This document shows positions 38,898 to 48,431 of a stretch of DNA of 64,000 nt, piece by piece. Each line of letters begins with the position of its first letter. Position 1 is the stretch's first letter. The position numbers and the translations under genes are program-made. This DNA comes from JL08 sp963765555 (GTDB lineage Bacteria; Pseudomonadota; Alphaproteobacteria; Rhodobacterales; Rhodobacteraceae), in the NCBI GenBank assembly GCA_963765555.1, contig CAVXWX010000006.1:109987-173986 (forward strand), read 5' to 3'. Under the pieces are notes generated by a model, which was not told where the DNA came from, ran no database searches, and saw nothing but the letters and a program-made list of their open reading frames with translations.

Positions 38898-40166
38898 CTA
38901 TTCGGGTTGCGAATAGGTTTTCAGGAACGCGATCAGGTCGGCGCGGTCGGTGGCGGATGTGATGCGTTGCAGCGGCATTTTCGATCCCGGAATGTAATCA
39001 TCGGGGCCGTGATCAAACAGCAGATCAATCGTGGTTTCCGACCAGACGATATCGGATGTTTTCAGCGTGTCGGAATAGGAATAGCCGTCAATCGTACCGG
39101 CCGGGCGCCCGAACACCTGATAGAGTGTCGGCCCTGCGCGGCGTTCGCTGTCGGGGCCCAGCGTGTGGCAGATCGAACATTTGCGCATGAACTGGCGTTC
39201 GCCATTGCTCATTTCCTCGGGCGGGGTCAGATAGCTGCGCTGGCCCGCGGCCATCTGGTTGGCCTTGACCATATTGTTCACCGGCCAGCTGTACATCGCA
39301 TTGTCCAATCCGCCGGCATGGATGTTCTGCCCGTCCGGTGAAAACGCCAGCGCCCAGACCGGCCCGCTGGTCGAGGCCTGAAAATCATCCGTGATGCGCC
39401 AGTTTTCCGTATCCACCATCATGATATAGCCTTGCCCGTCGCCCACCGCGATGCGCGCGGTTCCCGCGTGCTGGGCCAGCGCCAGTATCGGGCGGTGGCC
39501 CAGCGTGAAATCACCCAGAACATCCCCATCGGGCAGGGACAGCACGCGCGTGCCGCCATCAACCGCACCGTAGGCGATCCAGTCGTCATCGGGGGACATT
39601 ACAATCGCGTTGATGCCGAACCCGTGTTCCACCAGCAGCCGTTCCACCGCGCCTGTCGCCGCGTTCCATATCCGCATCGTGCCATCCCCCGATGCCGTGA
39701 TCAGCCGTGCGCCATCGCGCGAAAACACCACATCGTTGACGATATTGCCGTGCCCGCGCATTTCCACGGGGGGCGTATCGCCATTCAGGGGCCAGACCCG
39801 CGCCGTTCTGTCCCAACTGGCCGAAGCCACGTATTTGCCATCCGGCGACACCGCCAGTTGCAGGATTTTCGCCGCATGCCGCCCAAGCAGCCGCGAGGTG
39901 CCCGTGGCACTGTCCCACAGGCGAACGGAATAATCATCGCCCGCCGACACGACCCGACCATCCCCCAGATAGACGACCGCGTTTACCGCCGCATCATGCC
40001 CGTCCAGCCATGTCGGCGCCCCGTTGCGCCACAGCCCGACGGTATTGTCGAAACTGGCCGTCAGGATCGTACCGTCACCGGCCGCCGCAATGCCCTTGAT
40101 CGGGCCGCCATGGCCCTTGAGGGTGTAAAATTCCTGCGCGGTGGCCGTGGCGGCCCATCCGCCCAT
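38898..40166 (-). CDS. WD40-repeat/cytochrome c fusion protein
   Basis: The protein has about six WD40 repeats (for example LKGHGGPIKGIAAAGDGTIL and SWDRTARVWPLNG) followed by a class I cytochrome c domain: haem site CSICH near residue 334 and the axial methionine in GSKMPLQR. It should be periplasmic to receive haem. The start here is provisional: a signal-peptide-like string (VLGALLAWA) is in another frame just upstream, and one missing base near 40160 would join it to WAATATAQEFY. The propeller probably binds a partner for electron transfer. Full length is near 440 residues. Confidence 0.82.
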   Translation of the reverse strand: MGGWAATATAQEFYTLKGHGGPIKGIAAAGDGTILTASFDNTVGLWRNGAPTWLDGHDAAVNAVVYLGDGRVVSAGDDYSVRLWDSATGTSRLLGRHAAKILQLAVSPDGKYVASASWDRTARVWPLNGDTPPVEMRGHGNIVNDVVFSRDGARLITASGDGTMRIWNAATGAVERLLVEHGFGINAIVMSPDDDWIAYGAVDGGTRVLSLPDGDVLGDFTLGHRPILALAQHAGTARIAVGDGQGYIMMVDTENWRITDDFQASTSGPVWALAFSPDGQNIHAGGLDNAMYSWPVNNMVKANQMAAGQRSYLTPPEEMSNGERQFMRKCSICHTLGPDSERRAGPTLYQVFGRPAGTIDGYSYSDTLKTSDIVWSETTIDLLFDHGPDDYIPGSKMPLQRITSATDRADLIAFLKTYSQPE

Positions 40167-40624
40167 GCAAGGAGCGCGCCCAGTACCGCCCGCCCACCCG
40201 ACGAAACGCAGGCGTCAGACCCGTTGCGGGCGCGGGGGGCATGCTGTCAAATATCACGCTGTTCAATACATACTGTGTTTCAATTCGGACCGTTGGTGCG
40301 CGGTGTTGTTGGAAAAGCTACAACAAGAATTTCGTTCGGTCCATCATGCGAATACATGCCGCAGGATAGGGCAATAGACCGCCGGTTGCGGCGCGCGACG
40401 CCGTGCCGGTCATGAATGAGCAAACCCCTTGCCTTCATGGTCAAGCTGACCTATACCCCGCCTCGTCTAAGCGGCGGTCCAGATCGCAGACAATCTGAGC
40501 AGGTCGGGGGAATACGCCGGCCCTTCGTTTATTTGGACCAAAGTCCTGACCAACTGAAACCCAAAGACCGTCGGAGACAACCGTTCGGCCCGTATAAACA
40601 CTAGATTAGGAAACCAGAGACCAC
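40167..40624. other. spacer and rpsA leader
   Basis: This 458-base spacer between the leftward cytochrome gene and rpsA contains the unrestored 5' end of the former on its left and the rpsA promoter and leader on its right. A TAGGAAACC patch lies about 15 bases before the rpsA start. I see no known structured leader, and no separate gene. Confidence 0.5.
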
Positions 40625-42304
40625 ATGGCTCAATCAAACTCTATGGACGAATTCGAAGCCCTTTTGAACGAAAGCTTCGAAATGGACACACCCGAAGAAG
40701 GGTCTGTCGTTAAAGGCAAGGTTATCGCGATCGAAGCGGGACAAGCCATCATCGACGTCGGCTACAAAATGGAAGGCCGCGTTGAACTTAAAGAATTCGC
40801 AAATCCGGGCGAAGCCCCTGAAATCGCGGTCGGCGACGAAGTGGAAGTGTTCCTGCGTCAGGTCGAAAACGCACGCGGCGAAGCCGTGATTTCGCGTGAA
40901 ATGGCCCGCCGTGAAGAAGCATGGGACCGTCTGGAAAAAGCATACGAAAAAGAAGAGCGTGTCGAAGGCGCGATCTTTGGCCGTGTCAAAGGCGGCTTTA
41001 CTGTCGATCTGGGCGGCGCGGTTGCGTTCCTGCCCGGTAGCCAGGTCGATGTGCGCCCCGTGCGCGATGCCGGCCCGCTGATGGGTCTGAAGCAGCCGTT
41101 CCAGGTTCTGAAAATGGACCGTCGCCGTGGCAACATCGTTGTGTCGCGTCGTGCCATCCTTGAAGAATCCCGTGCCGAACAGCGCGCCGAAGTCATCGGC
41201 AATCTGACCGAAGGTCAGGAAGTTGACGGTGTCGTCAAGAACATCACCGAATACGGTGCGTTCGTTGATCTGGGCGGTGTTGACGGTCTGTTGCACGTCA
41301 CCGACATGGCGTGGCGTCGTGTGAACCACCCGTCGGAAATTCTGACAATCGGTGAAACGATCAAGGTGCAGGTCATCAAGATCAACAAGGAAACACACCG
41401 GATTTCGCTGGGCATGAAGCAATTGCAGGAAGATCCGTGGGATCTGGTGGCTGGCAAGTACCCGCTGAGTTCGACCCACACAGGTCGCGTGACCAACATC
41501 ACCGATTACGGCGCATTTGTTGAGCTGGAACCCGGTGTCGAAGGTCTGGTGCACGTGTCGGAAATGTCGTGGACCAAGAAAAACGTACATCCCGGCAAGA
41601 TCGTATCGACCAGCCAGGAAGTCGAAGTCATGGTTCTGGAAATCGACAGCGCCAAGCGCCGCGTTTCCCTGGGTCTGAAACAGACACAGCGCAACCCGTG
41701 GGAAGTGTTTGCAGAAACCCACCCCGAAGGCACCGAAGTCGAAGGCGAAGTCAAGAACATCACCGAATTCGGTTTGTTCATCGGCCTCGAAGGCGACATC
41801 GACGGCATGGTTCACCTGTCCGACCTGAGCTGGGACGAGCGCGGCGAAGACGCGATCCAGTCCTATCACAAGGGCGACATGGTGCAGGCCGTTGTGTCCG
41901 AAGTGGACGTGGAAAAAGAACGCATTTCCCTGTCGGTCAAAGCGCTGGGCGGTGACAAGTTCGCAGAAGCGGTGGGCGGCGTGAAACGCGGTTCGATCGT
42001 GACTGTGACCGTGACGTCGATCGAAGACGGCGGTGTTGAAGTGGAATATGAAGGTATGAAATCCTTTATCCGCCGCTCTGACCTGTCGCGTGATCGTGCC
42101 GAACAGCGCCCCGAGCGGTTCAGCGTGGGCGACAAGGTCGATGTACGCATCACCAATGTCGACGCGAAAACCCGCCGTCTGGGTGTGTCGATCAAAGCCC
42201 GCGAGATTGCAGAAGAAAAAGAAGCTGTCCAACAGTATGGCAGCTCTGATTCCGGCGCGTCGCTGGGTGACATTCTGGGCGCAGCCCTGAAGGGTGACGA
42301 ATAA
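40625..42304 (+). CDS. rpsA: 30S ribosomal protein S1
   Basis: S1 helps mRNA bind to the 30S subunit and start translation. The 559-residue acidic protein contains six S1 (OB-fold) domains; clear copies start at GSVVKGKVIAIEAGQAIIDV, GQEVDGVVKNITEYGAFVDL, GRVTNITDYGAFVELEPGVE, EGEVKNITEFGLFIGLEGDI and GSIVTVTVTSIEDGGVEVEY. The linker VSLGLKQTQRNPWEVFAETH is typical. Codon use is that of a highly expressed gene and the frame is intact over its full length. It is followed by a strong terminator and then ihfB. Confidence 0.98.
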   Translation: MAQSNSMDEFEALLNESFEMDTPEEGSVVKGKVIAIEAGQAIIDVGYKMEGRVELKEFANPGEAPEIAVGDEVEVFLRQVENARGEAVISREMARREEAWDRLEKAYEKEERVEGAIFGRVKGGFTVDLGGAVAFLPGSQVDVRPVRDAGPLMGLKQPFQVLKMDRRRGNIVVSRRAILEESRAEQRAEVIGNLTEGQEVDGVVKNITEYGAFVDLGGVDGLLHVTDMAWRRVNHPSEILTIGETIKVQVIKINKETHRISLGMKQLQEDPWDLVAGKYPLSSTHTGRVTNITDYGAFVELEPGVEGLVHVSEMSWTKKNVHPGKIVSTSQEVEVMVLEIDSAKRRVSLGLKQTQRNPWEVFAETHPEGTEVEGEVKNITEFGLFIGLEGDIDGMVHLSDLSWDERGEDAIQSYHKGDMVQAVVSEVDVEKERISLSVKALGGDKFAEAVGGVKRGSIVTVTVTSIEDGGVEVEYEGMKSFIRRSDLSRDRAEQRPERFSVGDKVDVRITNVDAKTRRLGVSIKAREIAEEKEAVQQYGSSDSGASLGDILGAALKGDE

Positions 42305-42331
42305 ACCCGACGCCATCCGGCGTTAACAGAT

Positions 42332-42366
42332 ACGGCCCCGCACATCGCGTGCGGGGCCGTTTTTTG
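42332..42366 (+). terminator. Rho-independent terminator of rpsA
   Basis: ACGGCCCCGCAC and GTGCGGGGCCGT form a 12-base-pair stem with a short loop, followed by TTTTTTG. It lies 28 bases after the rpsA stop and is a textbook intrinsic terminator. Confidence 0.92.
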
Positions 42367-42599
42367 TGGCGAATCGTTTGGGGCCAAAACGGCCACGCCG
42401 CAACGCGGCATTCAACAATCCGTGCCCAACTTGGCGCTTTGATGCCTTCACATGGTCGAATGTGACCAGATTCCACCCGTATAAGGCATTATTTTTGCTA
42501 CATTATCGTGCTTATTGTTTTCGCGGCGCAGGTTTGTTCCTATAGTTTGAAAGAACTTCTGAACGAAAAAAAGAAACTACACCTCGGGGGGACCAACCG

Positions 42600-42881
42600 A
42601 TGATCCGGTCGGAACTGATTCAAAAAATTGCAGACGATAACCCGCACTTGTACCAACGGGATGTCGAACGAATTGTGAACACGATCTTTGACGAGATCAC
42701 CAATGCAATGGCGCGGGGCGACCGGGTCGAACTGCGCGGGTTCGGGGCGTTTTCCGTCAAGAAACGCGATGCGCGCGTCGGGCGCAATCCGCGCACGGGC
42801 GAAACGGTGCAGGTCGAGGAAAAACACGTGCCGTTCTTCAAAACCGGAAAACTGCTTCGTGACCGTCTGAACGGAAAGTAA
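42600..42881 (+). CDS. ihfB: integration host factor subunit beta
   Basis: IhfB with IhfA forms the DNA-bending nucleoid protein IHF. The 93-residue product begins MIRSELIQKIADDNPHLYQR and has VELRGFGAFSVKKRDARVG and RNPRTGETVQVEEKHVPFFK, including the Pro that intercalates into DNA. RSELIQ at the start distinguishes the beta subunit from alpha. A GGGGGGACC box lies before the ATG. It is the first gene of ihfB-lapA-trpF-GNAT-trpB. Confidence 0.96.
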   Translation: MIRSELIQKIADDNPHLYQRDVERIVNTIFDEITNAMARGDRVELRGFGAFSVKKRDARVGRNPRTGETVQVEEKHVPFFKTGKLLRDRLNGK

Positions 42882-42889
42882 AACAGGTA

Positions 42890-43241
42890 ATGCGCTATAT
42901 TCGTTATGCGTTTCTGGCCACTCTTGGCCATTGTTCTTGTCTGCCTTGCGCTGGCAAACCGCGCGCACGTCACCGTCAGCACCATGCCCGAAGGCCTGCC
43001 CGATCCGCTGGGATTGCGCCACAGCTTTGATCTGCCGCTGTTTGCGGTGATTTTCGGCGGGATCGTTGCGGGCCTGATCATCGGCTTTGTCTGGGAATGG
43101 ATGCGCGAATACAAACACCGCGCCGAAGCATCCCGCAAAGCGCGCGAGGTGCGCAAGCTTGAGCGGGAAGTGACCAAGTTGAAAGGCGAGAAGCACGAGG
43201 GTAAAGACGAAGTGCTTGCCCTGCTGGAAGACGCACGCTGA
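42890..43241 (+). CDS. lapA: LapA-domain inner-membrane protein (one frameshift)
   Basis: LapA (DUF1049) proteins have two N-terminal membrane helices and a cytosolic coiled coil; in E. coli the partner LapB controls lipopolysaccharide synthesis. Here the start MRYIRYAFLA at 42890 continues after one extra base near 42924 as LLAIVLVCLALANRAHVTVS, then FAVIFGGIVAGLIIGFVWEW and a coiled coil (KAREVRKLEREVTKLKGEKH). The repaired length is 116 residues. A shorter reading from 42906 would cut the first helix. It lies eight bases behind ihfB. Confidence 0.85.
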
Positions 43242-43270
43242 TCCCGACCCAACCAAAGGCCACATGACCC

Positions 43271-43919
43271 ATGACTTCCCCGATCCGCGTCAAACTGTGC
43301 GGCCTGACGTTAGCGTCGGATATCGATGTCGGCGGCATCGGCAGGCGCGGCCTATATCGGGTTCAACTTTTTCCCCAAATCACCGCGCTATGTTGATCTG
43401 CAACAGGCGGCAGACCTTGCCGCGCATGTGCCCGCAGGTATCTGCAAGGTGGCACTGACGGTGAACGGGGATGATGCGATGCTGGATGCGCTGACGGCGG
43501 CGGTTCCGGTGGATATGTTGCAATTGCATGGCAGCGAACCGCCCGACCGGGTGAGCGAGATCAAATCGCGCTACGGATTGCCGGTGATGAAGGTGATCGG
43601 GGTGGCCGATGCCGGTGATCTGGAGGCACTGGATATCTATGCCCGCGTGGCCGACCAGATCATGGTGGATGCCAAGCCCCCCAAAAACGCGGTTCTGCCC
43701 GGTGGCAACGGGCTGGCGTTTGACTGGCGTTTGATCGCGGGGCGGCGCTGGCCGGTGCCGTGGATGCTGGCCGGTGGGCTGACCGCGCAGAACGTGGCCG
43801 AAGCGATCCGGATGACGGGGGCCAATCAGGTTGATGTGGCTTCGGGCATCGAAAGCGCACCGGGCATCAAGGATCCGGCGAAAATCAGGGCTTTCCTAAG
43901 CGCCGCGCACGCGCCATGA
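43271..43919 (+). CDS. trpF: phosphoribosylanthranilate isomerase (one frameshift)
   Basis: TrpF converts phosphoribosylanthranilate to carboxyphenylaminodeoxyribulose phosphate in tryptophan synthesis. The N-terminus TSPIRVKLCGLT (catalytic Cys) is separated from AASAGAAYIGFNFFPKSPRY by one extra base near 43335. Later blocks are VPVDMLQLHGSEPPDRV, the catalytic Asp region MVDAKPP and PWMLAGGLTAQNVAEAI with the phosphate-binding loop. Repair gives 215 residues, the normal length. It overlaps the following acetyltransferase by four bases. Confidence 0.93.
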
Positions 43920-44365
43920 GCGTTGTGTTCCGGCTGGCCGAAGCGGGGGATGTGCCCGCAATCGTTGCCCTGCTGCGCGATGATGCGCTGGGGCAGGCGC
44001 GCGAGGGGCTGGAGATCGGGGATTACATCGCCGCCTTTGAGCAGATGCAATCCGAAGGCCACAATCACCTGATCGTGGGCGAACGCGGCGGGCGGATCGT
44101 GGCCACCTATCAGTTGACGTTCATTCGCGGCCTGTCCCTGCGCGCCGCGCGGCGCGCCCAGATCGAAAGCGTGCGGGTGGCGGGTGACATGCGCGGCCAG
44201 CAGATCGGCGAGGCGATGATGGCCGATGCCGAAGCCCGTGCGCGCGCCGCCGGATGCACCCTGATGCAGCTGACAATGAACGCCACGCGCACCGACAGCG
44301 CGCGGTTCTATCAACGCGTCGGGTTTACCCCTTCGCATATCGGGTATAAACGCGATCTGACGTGA
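43916..44365 (+). CDS. GNAT family N-acetyltransferase
   Basis: This 149-residue protein fits the GNAT fold. Strand/helix elements are FRLAEAGDVPAIVALLRDDA at the N-terminus and IVATYQLTFIRGLSLRAARR. Motif A is ESVRVAGDMRGQQIGEAMMA, and motif B follows as QLTMNATRTDSARFYQRVGF. The ATG overlaps the trpF stop and the gene ends 15 bases before trpB, so it is translated within the tryptophan transcript. The acetyl acceptor is unknown. This gene between trpF and trpB also occurs in related genomes as far as I recall. Confidence 0.87.
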   Translation: MSVVFRLAEAGDVPAIVALLRDDALGQAREGLEIGDYIAAFEQMQSEGHNHLIVGERGGRIVATYQLTFIRGLSLRAARRAQIESVRVAGDMRGQQIGEAMMADAEARARAAGCTLMQLTMNATRTDSARFYQRVGFTPSHIGYKRDLT

Positions 44366-44380
44366 TCTGCGGAGGCCAAA

Positions 44381-45613
44381 ATGGCAAATGATCTTTTCAA
44401 TTCTTTCATGACAGGGCCGGATGAAAACGGCCGCTTTGGCGATTTTGGCGGGCGGTTCGTATCCGAAACGCTGATGCCCCTGATCCTGAGCCTTGAGAAA
44501 GAATACGAGAAGGCCAAGACAGACGAAAGTTTCTGGGCGGAAATGAACGATCTGTGGACCCATTATGTGGGCCGCCCCAGCCCGCTGTATCATGCCGAAC
44601 GGCTGACCGCGCATCTGGGCGGGGCCAAGATCTACATGAAGCGGGACGAGCTGAACCACACCGGCGCGCACAAGATCAACAACGTGCTGGGCCAGATCAT
44701 TCTGGCGCGCCGCATGGGCAAGACACGGATCATCGCGGAAACCGGCGCGGGCCAGCACGGCGTGGCCACCGCCACCGTCTGTGCGAAATTCGGGTTGAAA
44801 TGCATCGTTTACATGGGCGCGCATGATGTCGAACGTCAGGCGCCCAACGTGTTCCGCATGCGCCTGCTGGGGGCCGAGGTGGTGCCGGTGACATCGGGGC
44901 GCGGCACGCTCAAGGATGCGATGAACGATGCGCTGCGCGACTGGGTGACCAATGTGCGCGACACGTTCTATTGCATCGGCACCGTGGCCGGCCCGCACCC
45001 CTATCCGGCGATGGTGCGCGATTTCCAAAGCATCATCGGCAAGGAAGTGCGCGAGCAGATGACAGCCGCCGAGGGCCGCTTTCCCGATACATTGATCGCG
45101 GCGATTGGCGGCGGATCAAACGCGATGGGCCTGTTCTATCCGTTTCTCGATGACAAAGAGGTCGGCATCATCGGGGTCGAGGCGGGCGGCAAGGGCGTGA
45201 ATGCCAAGATGGAGCATTGCGCATCCCTGACCGGCGGACGCCCCGGCGTGCTGCACGGCAACCGCACCTATCTGCTGCAGGATGACGATGGCCAGATTCT
45301 GGAAGGCTTCAGCATTTCGGCGGGTCTGGATTATCCCGGCATCGGCCCCGAACATGCCTGGCTGCACGATATCGGGCGGGCGCAATATGTCTCGATCACC
45401 GATGTCGAGGCGCTTGAGGCGTTCCAGCTGTGCTGCACGCTGGAAGGCATCATTCCCGCGCTGGAACCCAGCCACGCGCTGGCCCACGTGATGAAAATTG
45501 CCCCCGACCTCCCATCGGACCACCTGATCTGCATGAACATGTGCGGCCGCGGCGACAAGGATATCTTTACCGTCGCCCGCGCGCTGGGATTTGACATGGG
45601 GGAATTTGCGTAA
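44381..45613 (+). CDS. trpB: tryptophan synthase beta subunit
   Basis: TrpB condenses indole with serine to tryptophan using PLP. The 410-residue protein has FGGRFVSETLMPLILSLEKE, RDELNHTGAHKINNVLGQI (PLP lysine in HKIN), AETGAGQHGVATATVCA with the catalytic Glu, and the phosphate-binding GGGSNAMG. GRGDKD near the C-terminus is typical. The classical (TrpB1) start and length indicate that it pairs with TrpA, which in this window is encoded about 12 kb away. The frame is intact. A GGAGG-like box (GCGGAGGCC) precedes the ATG. Confidence 0.97.
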   Translation: MANDLFNSFMTGPDENGRFGDFGGRFVSETLMPLILSLEKEYEKAKTDESFWAEMNDLWTHYVGRPSPLYHAERLTAHLGGAKIYMKRDELNHTGAHKINNVLGQIILARRMGKTRIIAETGAGQHGVATATVCAKFGLKCIVYMGAHDVERQAPNVFRMRLLGAEVVPVTSGRGTLKDAMNDALRDWVTNVRDTFYCIGTVAGPHPYPAMVRDFQSIIGKEVREQMTAAEGRFPDTLIAAIGGGSNAMGLFYPFLDDKEVGIIGVEAGGKGVNAKMEHCASLTGGRPGVLHGNRTYLLQDDDGQILEGFSISAGLDYPGIGPEHAWLHDIGRAQYVSITDVEALEAFQLCCTLEGIIPALEPSHALAHVMKIAPDLPSDHLICMNMCGRGDKDIFTVARALGFDMGEFA

Positions 45614-45858
45614 GGGGGGCTAACGGCGGAGAGCGGACATTCGGCGCGAGTTGTACGATGACCGCAATGCGGAATTTTCAGCCGTCCGCCTTGTTCAACT
45701 CAACCGGCGCTACCGGCCCTGAACAGACCTTGATGCAGTCAAGAGCGAACGTCTGGTAAGAGCTCAAAATGGCATCCACACACTGCATGTATTCTCTGCT
45801 TGAATAGGGTATTCCCCTGCTTTTCCCAGCCAGTTGGTTCTGAATGGGCGCCCATCCG

Positions 45859-47815
45859 TTATTCTGCTGGAGTATACCAAATTGGCGATGTATAGGCCCG
45901 CTCCTGATGCACGACTGTCACTTCAGGCGCGAGAGTTATGCCGTAGTACTTCGCATCATAGAGCGTCCAGCGCGGCGTCGGGATCTCCAAAACACGGACG
46001 TAGTAGAACGCCCTGAGGTTCGGGTCAAAATCAGGATCAGCCCATACTGCAACTAACTCGGGAGCGCCGATGGTATTTGTCCAAGTTGCTTCGTCCAGAT
46101 TGACGGTGTTTCCCACCGCAGGCAACGCGCCGTCGACGCCCGGTTTGCGCGTCTGCGCATCTCCCCAGATCACGTCATAAACCTGTTCCCGTGGTACCTG
46201 CAGCATCCACATCAGCCTTTACCGATCTGAATCCGGTCAAGATTTGCGCCCAACGGATCCCTCAGCGCTGCCACAAGAAAGGTCGGGGCCACACCATCAG
46301 GCGCAGCGCTCAGGTCACCCCCCATCGGCACCCCTTTGGTATAGCCAGTTTCCGCTGGTCTGCGGCTGTGCGTATCCTCATCTGTGAAATCCCATCCGCC
46401 AAAAAGACGCACGATCATCCGCGTACCGGTGGTGGCATAGGTCTCCCGCCGCTCCATCGCGTCGAAGATGGCCTCGCGTGTATTCTCCGTCGCCCAGACG
46501 GCAGCATATCCGGCGGACCCAACCTCCCATTCCATTATTGTGGCAACGTCTGTTTTCATGAAAGTGCGAGTAGTCCTGTCGGCGCTTGGCTCCATACTTG
46601 TCACTTTGCCAAAGAAGTTTTCTTCCTCCACCGCGGCAAGTCCGGTATGCGAGTCAGTTGACCCGATAAGGCCAAATTTGAACGGGTTGGTGCCAAGCTC
46701 GGGTGCAAGGGCAAGGCCATTCAGGACCGCCGAACGAGCATATTCGAACTCCAGCATCTCGGGCGACTTTCCTCGGTCACTGCTAGATTGGCTTTGTCCC
46801 AAGTCTCATAATCCGCAAATTCGTCGTTCGGGGAAAGGAACGGGTGGGTTTCTCCATCACCTTTCATCTGGGTAACTTCATAAAGCGGCTCCCATCGCGA
46901 TCGCCCTTCGGCATATGCGGCGTCGATCGGCTCACCGGTGAAGGAACTCAACTTCCGGAAACATGATGCCGTTGCTGAGGTTGCCATTGTGGGCAATCGC
47001 CAGAACGTCACCGCCGGTTTTTTCCTCGTAGGCCTCCATCCATGCCCACAGATCACGAGGATTCTGGCTCCCTATCGGTGGCAGTGTCACCAACGGGTTT
47101 ACCTGACGCGCGAAAGAGCTGTCATTCCGGTATATTACGTTGCGATGCATGTTGTTGCCATTGGGCTGGGACGTCCATTCATACCCAATGAAGGCGGTGA
47201 AATGCCCCGGCTCATTCGCTTGGTCCGCTGCGTCGATCGTTTGCTGCCATGCCGACTTAAACGCTGGAGAGCCCGGCATAGACATCAGGTCCGGCGGGAA
47301 GGTGCCAACGGAAAACTTGTGGATAATATCAAGCGCGGCCTCCACGCCATTTCCACTATTGATCATGTCATACCATTGACGCCCTACAGGGTCTGCAAGC
47401 ATCCCCGGATCGCCCGCCAACAATTGGGGAAGAACCCCATGTTATCCGAATGGTCAGCTACCACTAGGAAATCCAATGGCCGTGACAACTTGGCCGGTTG
47501 GCCGGAGGAGGCTATCACTTCCTCGCCCCGCGCAAAGCGATAGGCGTCACTCGGATCAAGCCGCGCCCCAGCGGCCCCCGCATCCATGGATAGGGCAGTA
47601 TGTAGGTGTGTATCGCCAAAAAAAGGGCGGCTGGGAAAGTTGCGCCCAGCATAGGGAGAATAGGGCCGAGGTTTCTGGGTCACAGCAAGGAGAGCTGGAT
47701 CCAACGTGCCTGCATCAAAACCGACGCCGGAGGTTTGTTGTGCAATTGCAGGAGCACCCAATCCGACAAGAGCCACGACTGCAAGATGTTTCACGCAAGA
47801 TTGTCCAAGCTTCAT
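45859..47815 (-). CDS. DUF3604 family protein (several frameshifts)
   Basis: This secreted protein of about 640 residues belongs to DUF3604, related to PHP-type metal hydrolases. It starts with a signal peptide (LAVVALVGLGAPAIAQQ), then FFGDTHLHTALSMDAGA with the metal-binding His pair, FLVVADHSDNMGFFP, IGYEWTSQPNGNNMHRNVIY, LAIAHNGNLSNGIMFP and GLIGSTDSHTGLAAV, ending RAYTSPIWYTPAE. The frame breaks near 47415, 46960, 46770 and 46200. GC is lower than in the trp genes. Either true decay or the same sequence errors as elsewhere could explain the breaks; the motifs themselves are intact. Confidence 0.72.
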
Positions 47816-48183
47816 TTCAAGTGTCCTAACTTTCTGCTTTAATCACCGTTCATAGGCGTTGTCCCATTGAACATCAGAAGGTGGGTCCCAACAAGAAAAA
47901 CATACGCCGTGTCGGACGAACACCTAGTCGGCGGAGTGCAGCTTCTATCCGACACAGTCTCACATGGTTCTGTCCACCCTCAAACAATCCGGAGTCAGTT
48001 TTGCATGACTGTCAAGTTGCCCAAATAGCAGACTTCGGCGCAGAGTGCAGCAAATGACCGGTATCCGCCCTTAATACCGAATGCTGCATTGAAACCTGCG
48101 ACTGTTATGGGCTCGGAGCGGTCGTTAGCCGCATCCATACTGTATGACCGCTTCGCCCCCCAGCCCCCAACCACCACCACAAG
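47816..48183. other. non-coding stretch left of the hairpin block
   Basis: About 370 bases contain no convincing gene. The left part must carry the promoter of the leftward DUF3604 gene. A leftward frame crossing 47995-48390 runs through strong hairpins and polypurine tracts and looks non-coding. Confidence 0.45.
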
Positions 48184-48369
48184 CGCCCCGCCAAGCCGGA
48201 CTGTCCGGGGCAGGGTGCGTGTGTAAGAGAGGGGAAAGAACCAGGGGGGCGGGCCCGCCGAAATGGCGATGGCTCTGCGCGCCGGTCTGTCAAACCGGGG
48301 GCGCAGGAGGGGCCGATGGGAAAACCATCTTCCTGGGGTGCTGCGCTGTGGTTTGGGCCCCGGCGCAGC
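48184..48369. ncRNA. hairpin-dense segment, candidate structured RNA
   Basis: Four strong inverted repeats follow each other: CCGGAC/GTCCGG at 48196-48208 inside GCCCCG/CGGGGC, a long imperfect stem at 48275-48306 (CTGCGC/GCGCAG plus CCGGT/ACCGG), GATGG/CCATC at 48315-48329, and GCTGCGC/GCGCAGC at 48340-48369. The segment lies behind the leftward DUF2237 gene. It does not match the RNase P, 4.5S or tmRNA consensus blocks that I can recall. Strand and function are open; it could be a 3' UTR structure or an intergenic repeat cluster. Confidence 0.3.
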
Positions 48370-48431
48370 GGTGTCGCGACGGGGGCACATTAGCCGCGGG
48401 CGGGTTTAAAAGATGTCACCGCACCGTGCGC

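Noticed and set aside
40634..42316. A 560-codon leftward open frame antisense to rpsA
   Set aside because: It is the mirror of a highly expressed GC-biased gene; its product is Phe- and His-rich and matches no family.
45620..45700. A GCGGACATTCG-type patch behind trpB resembling a patch near 63560
   Set aside because: The similarity is only about ten bases and cannot be called a repeat family without a genome-wide search.
47995..48390. A leftward 131-codon frame through the hairpin block
   Set aside because: Proline/arginine-rich translation crossing strong stems and a polyglycine-like tract, with no ribosome site.
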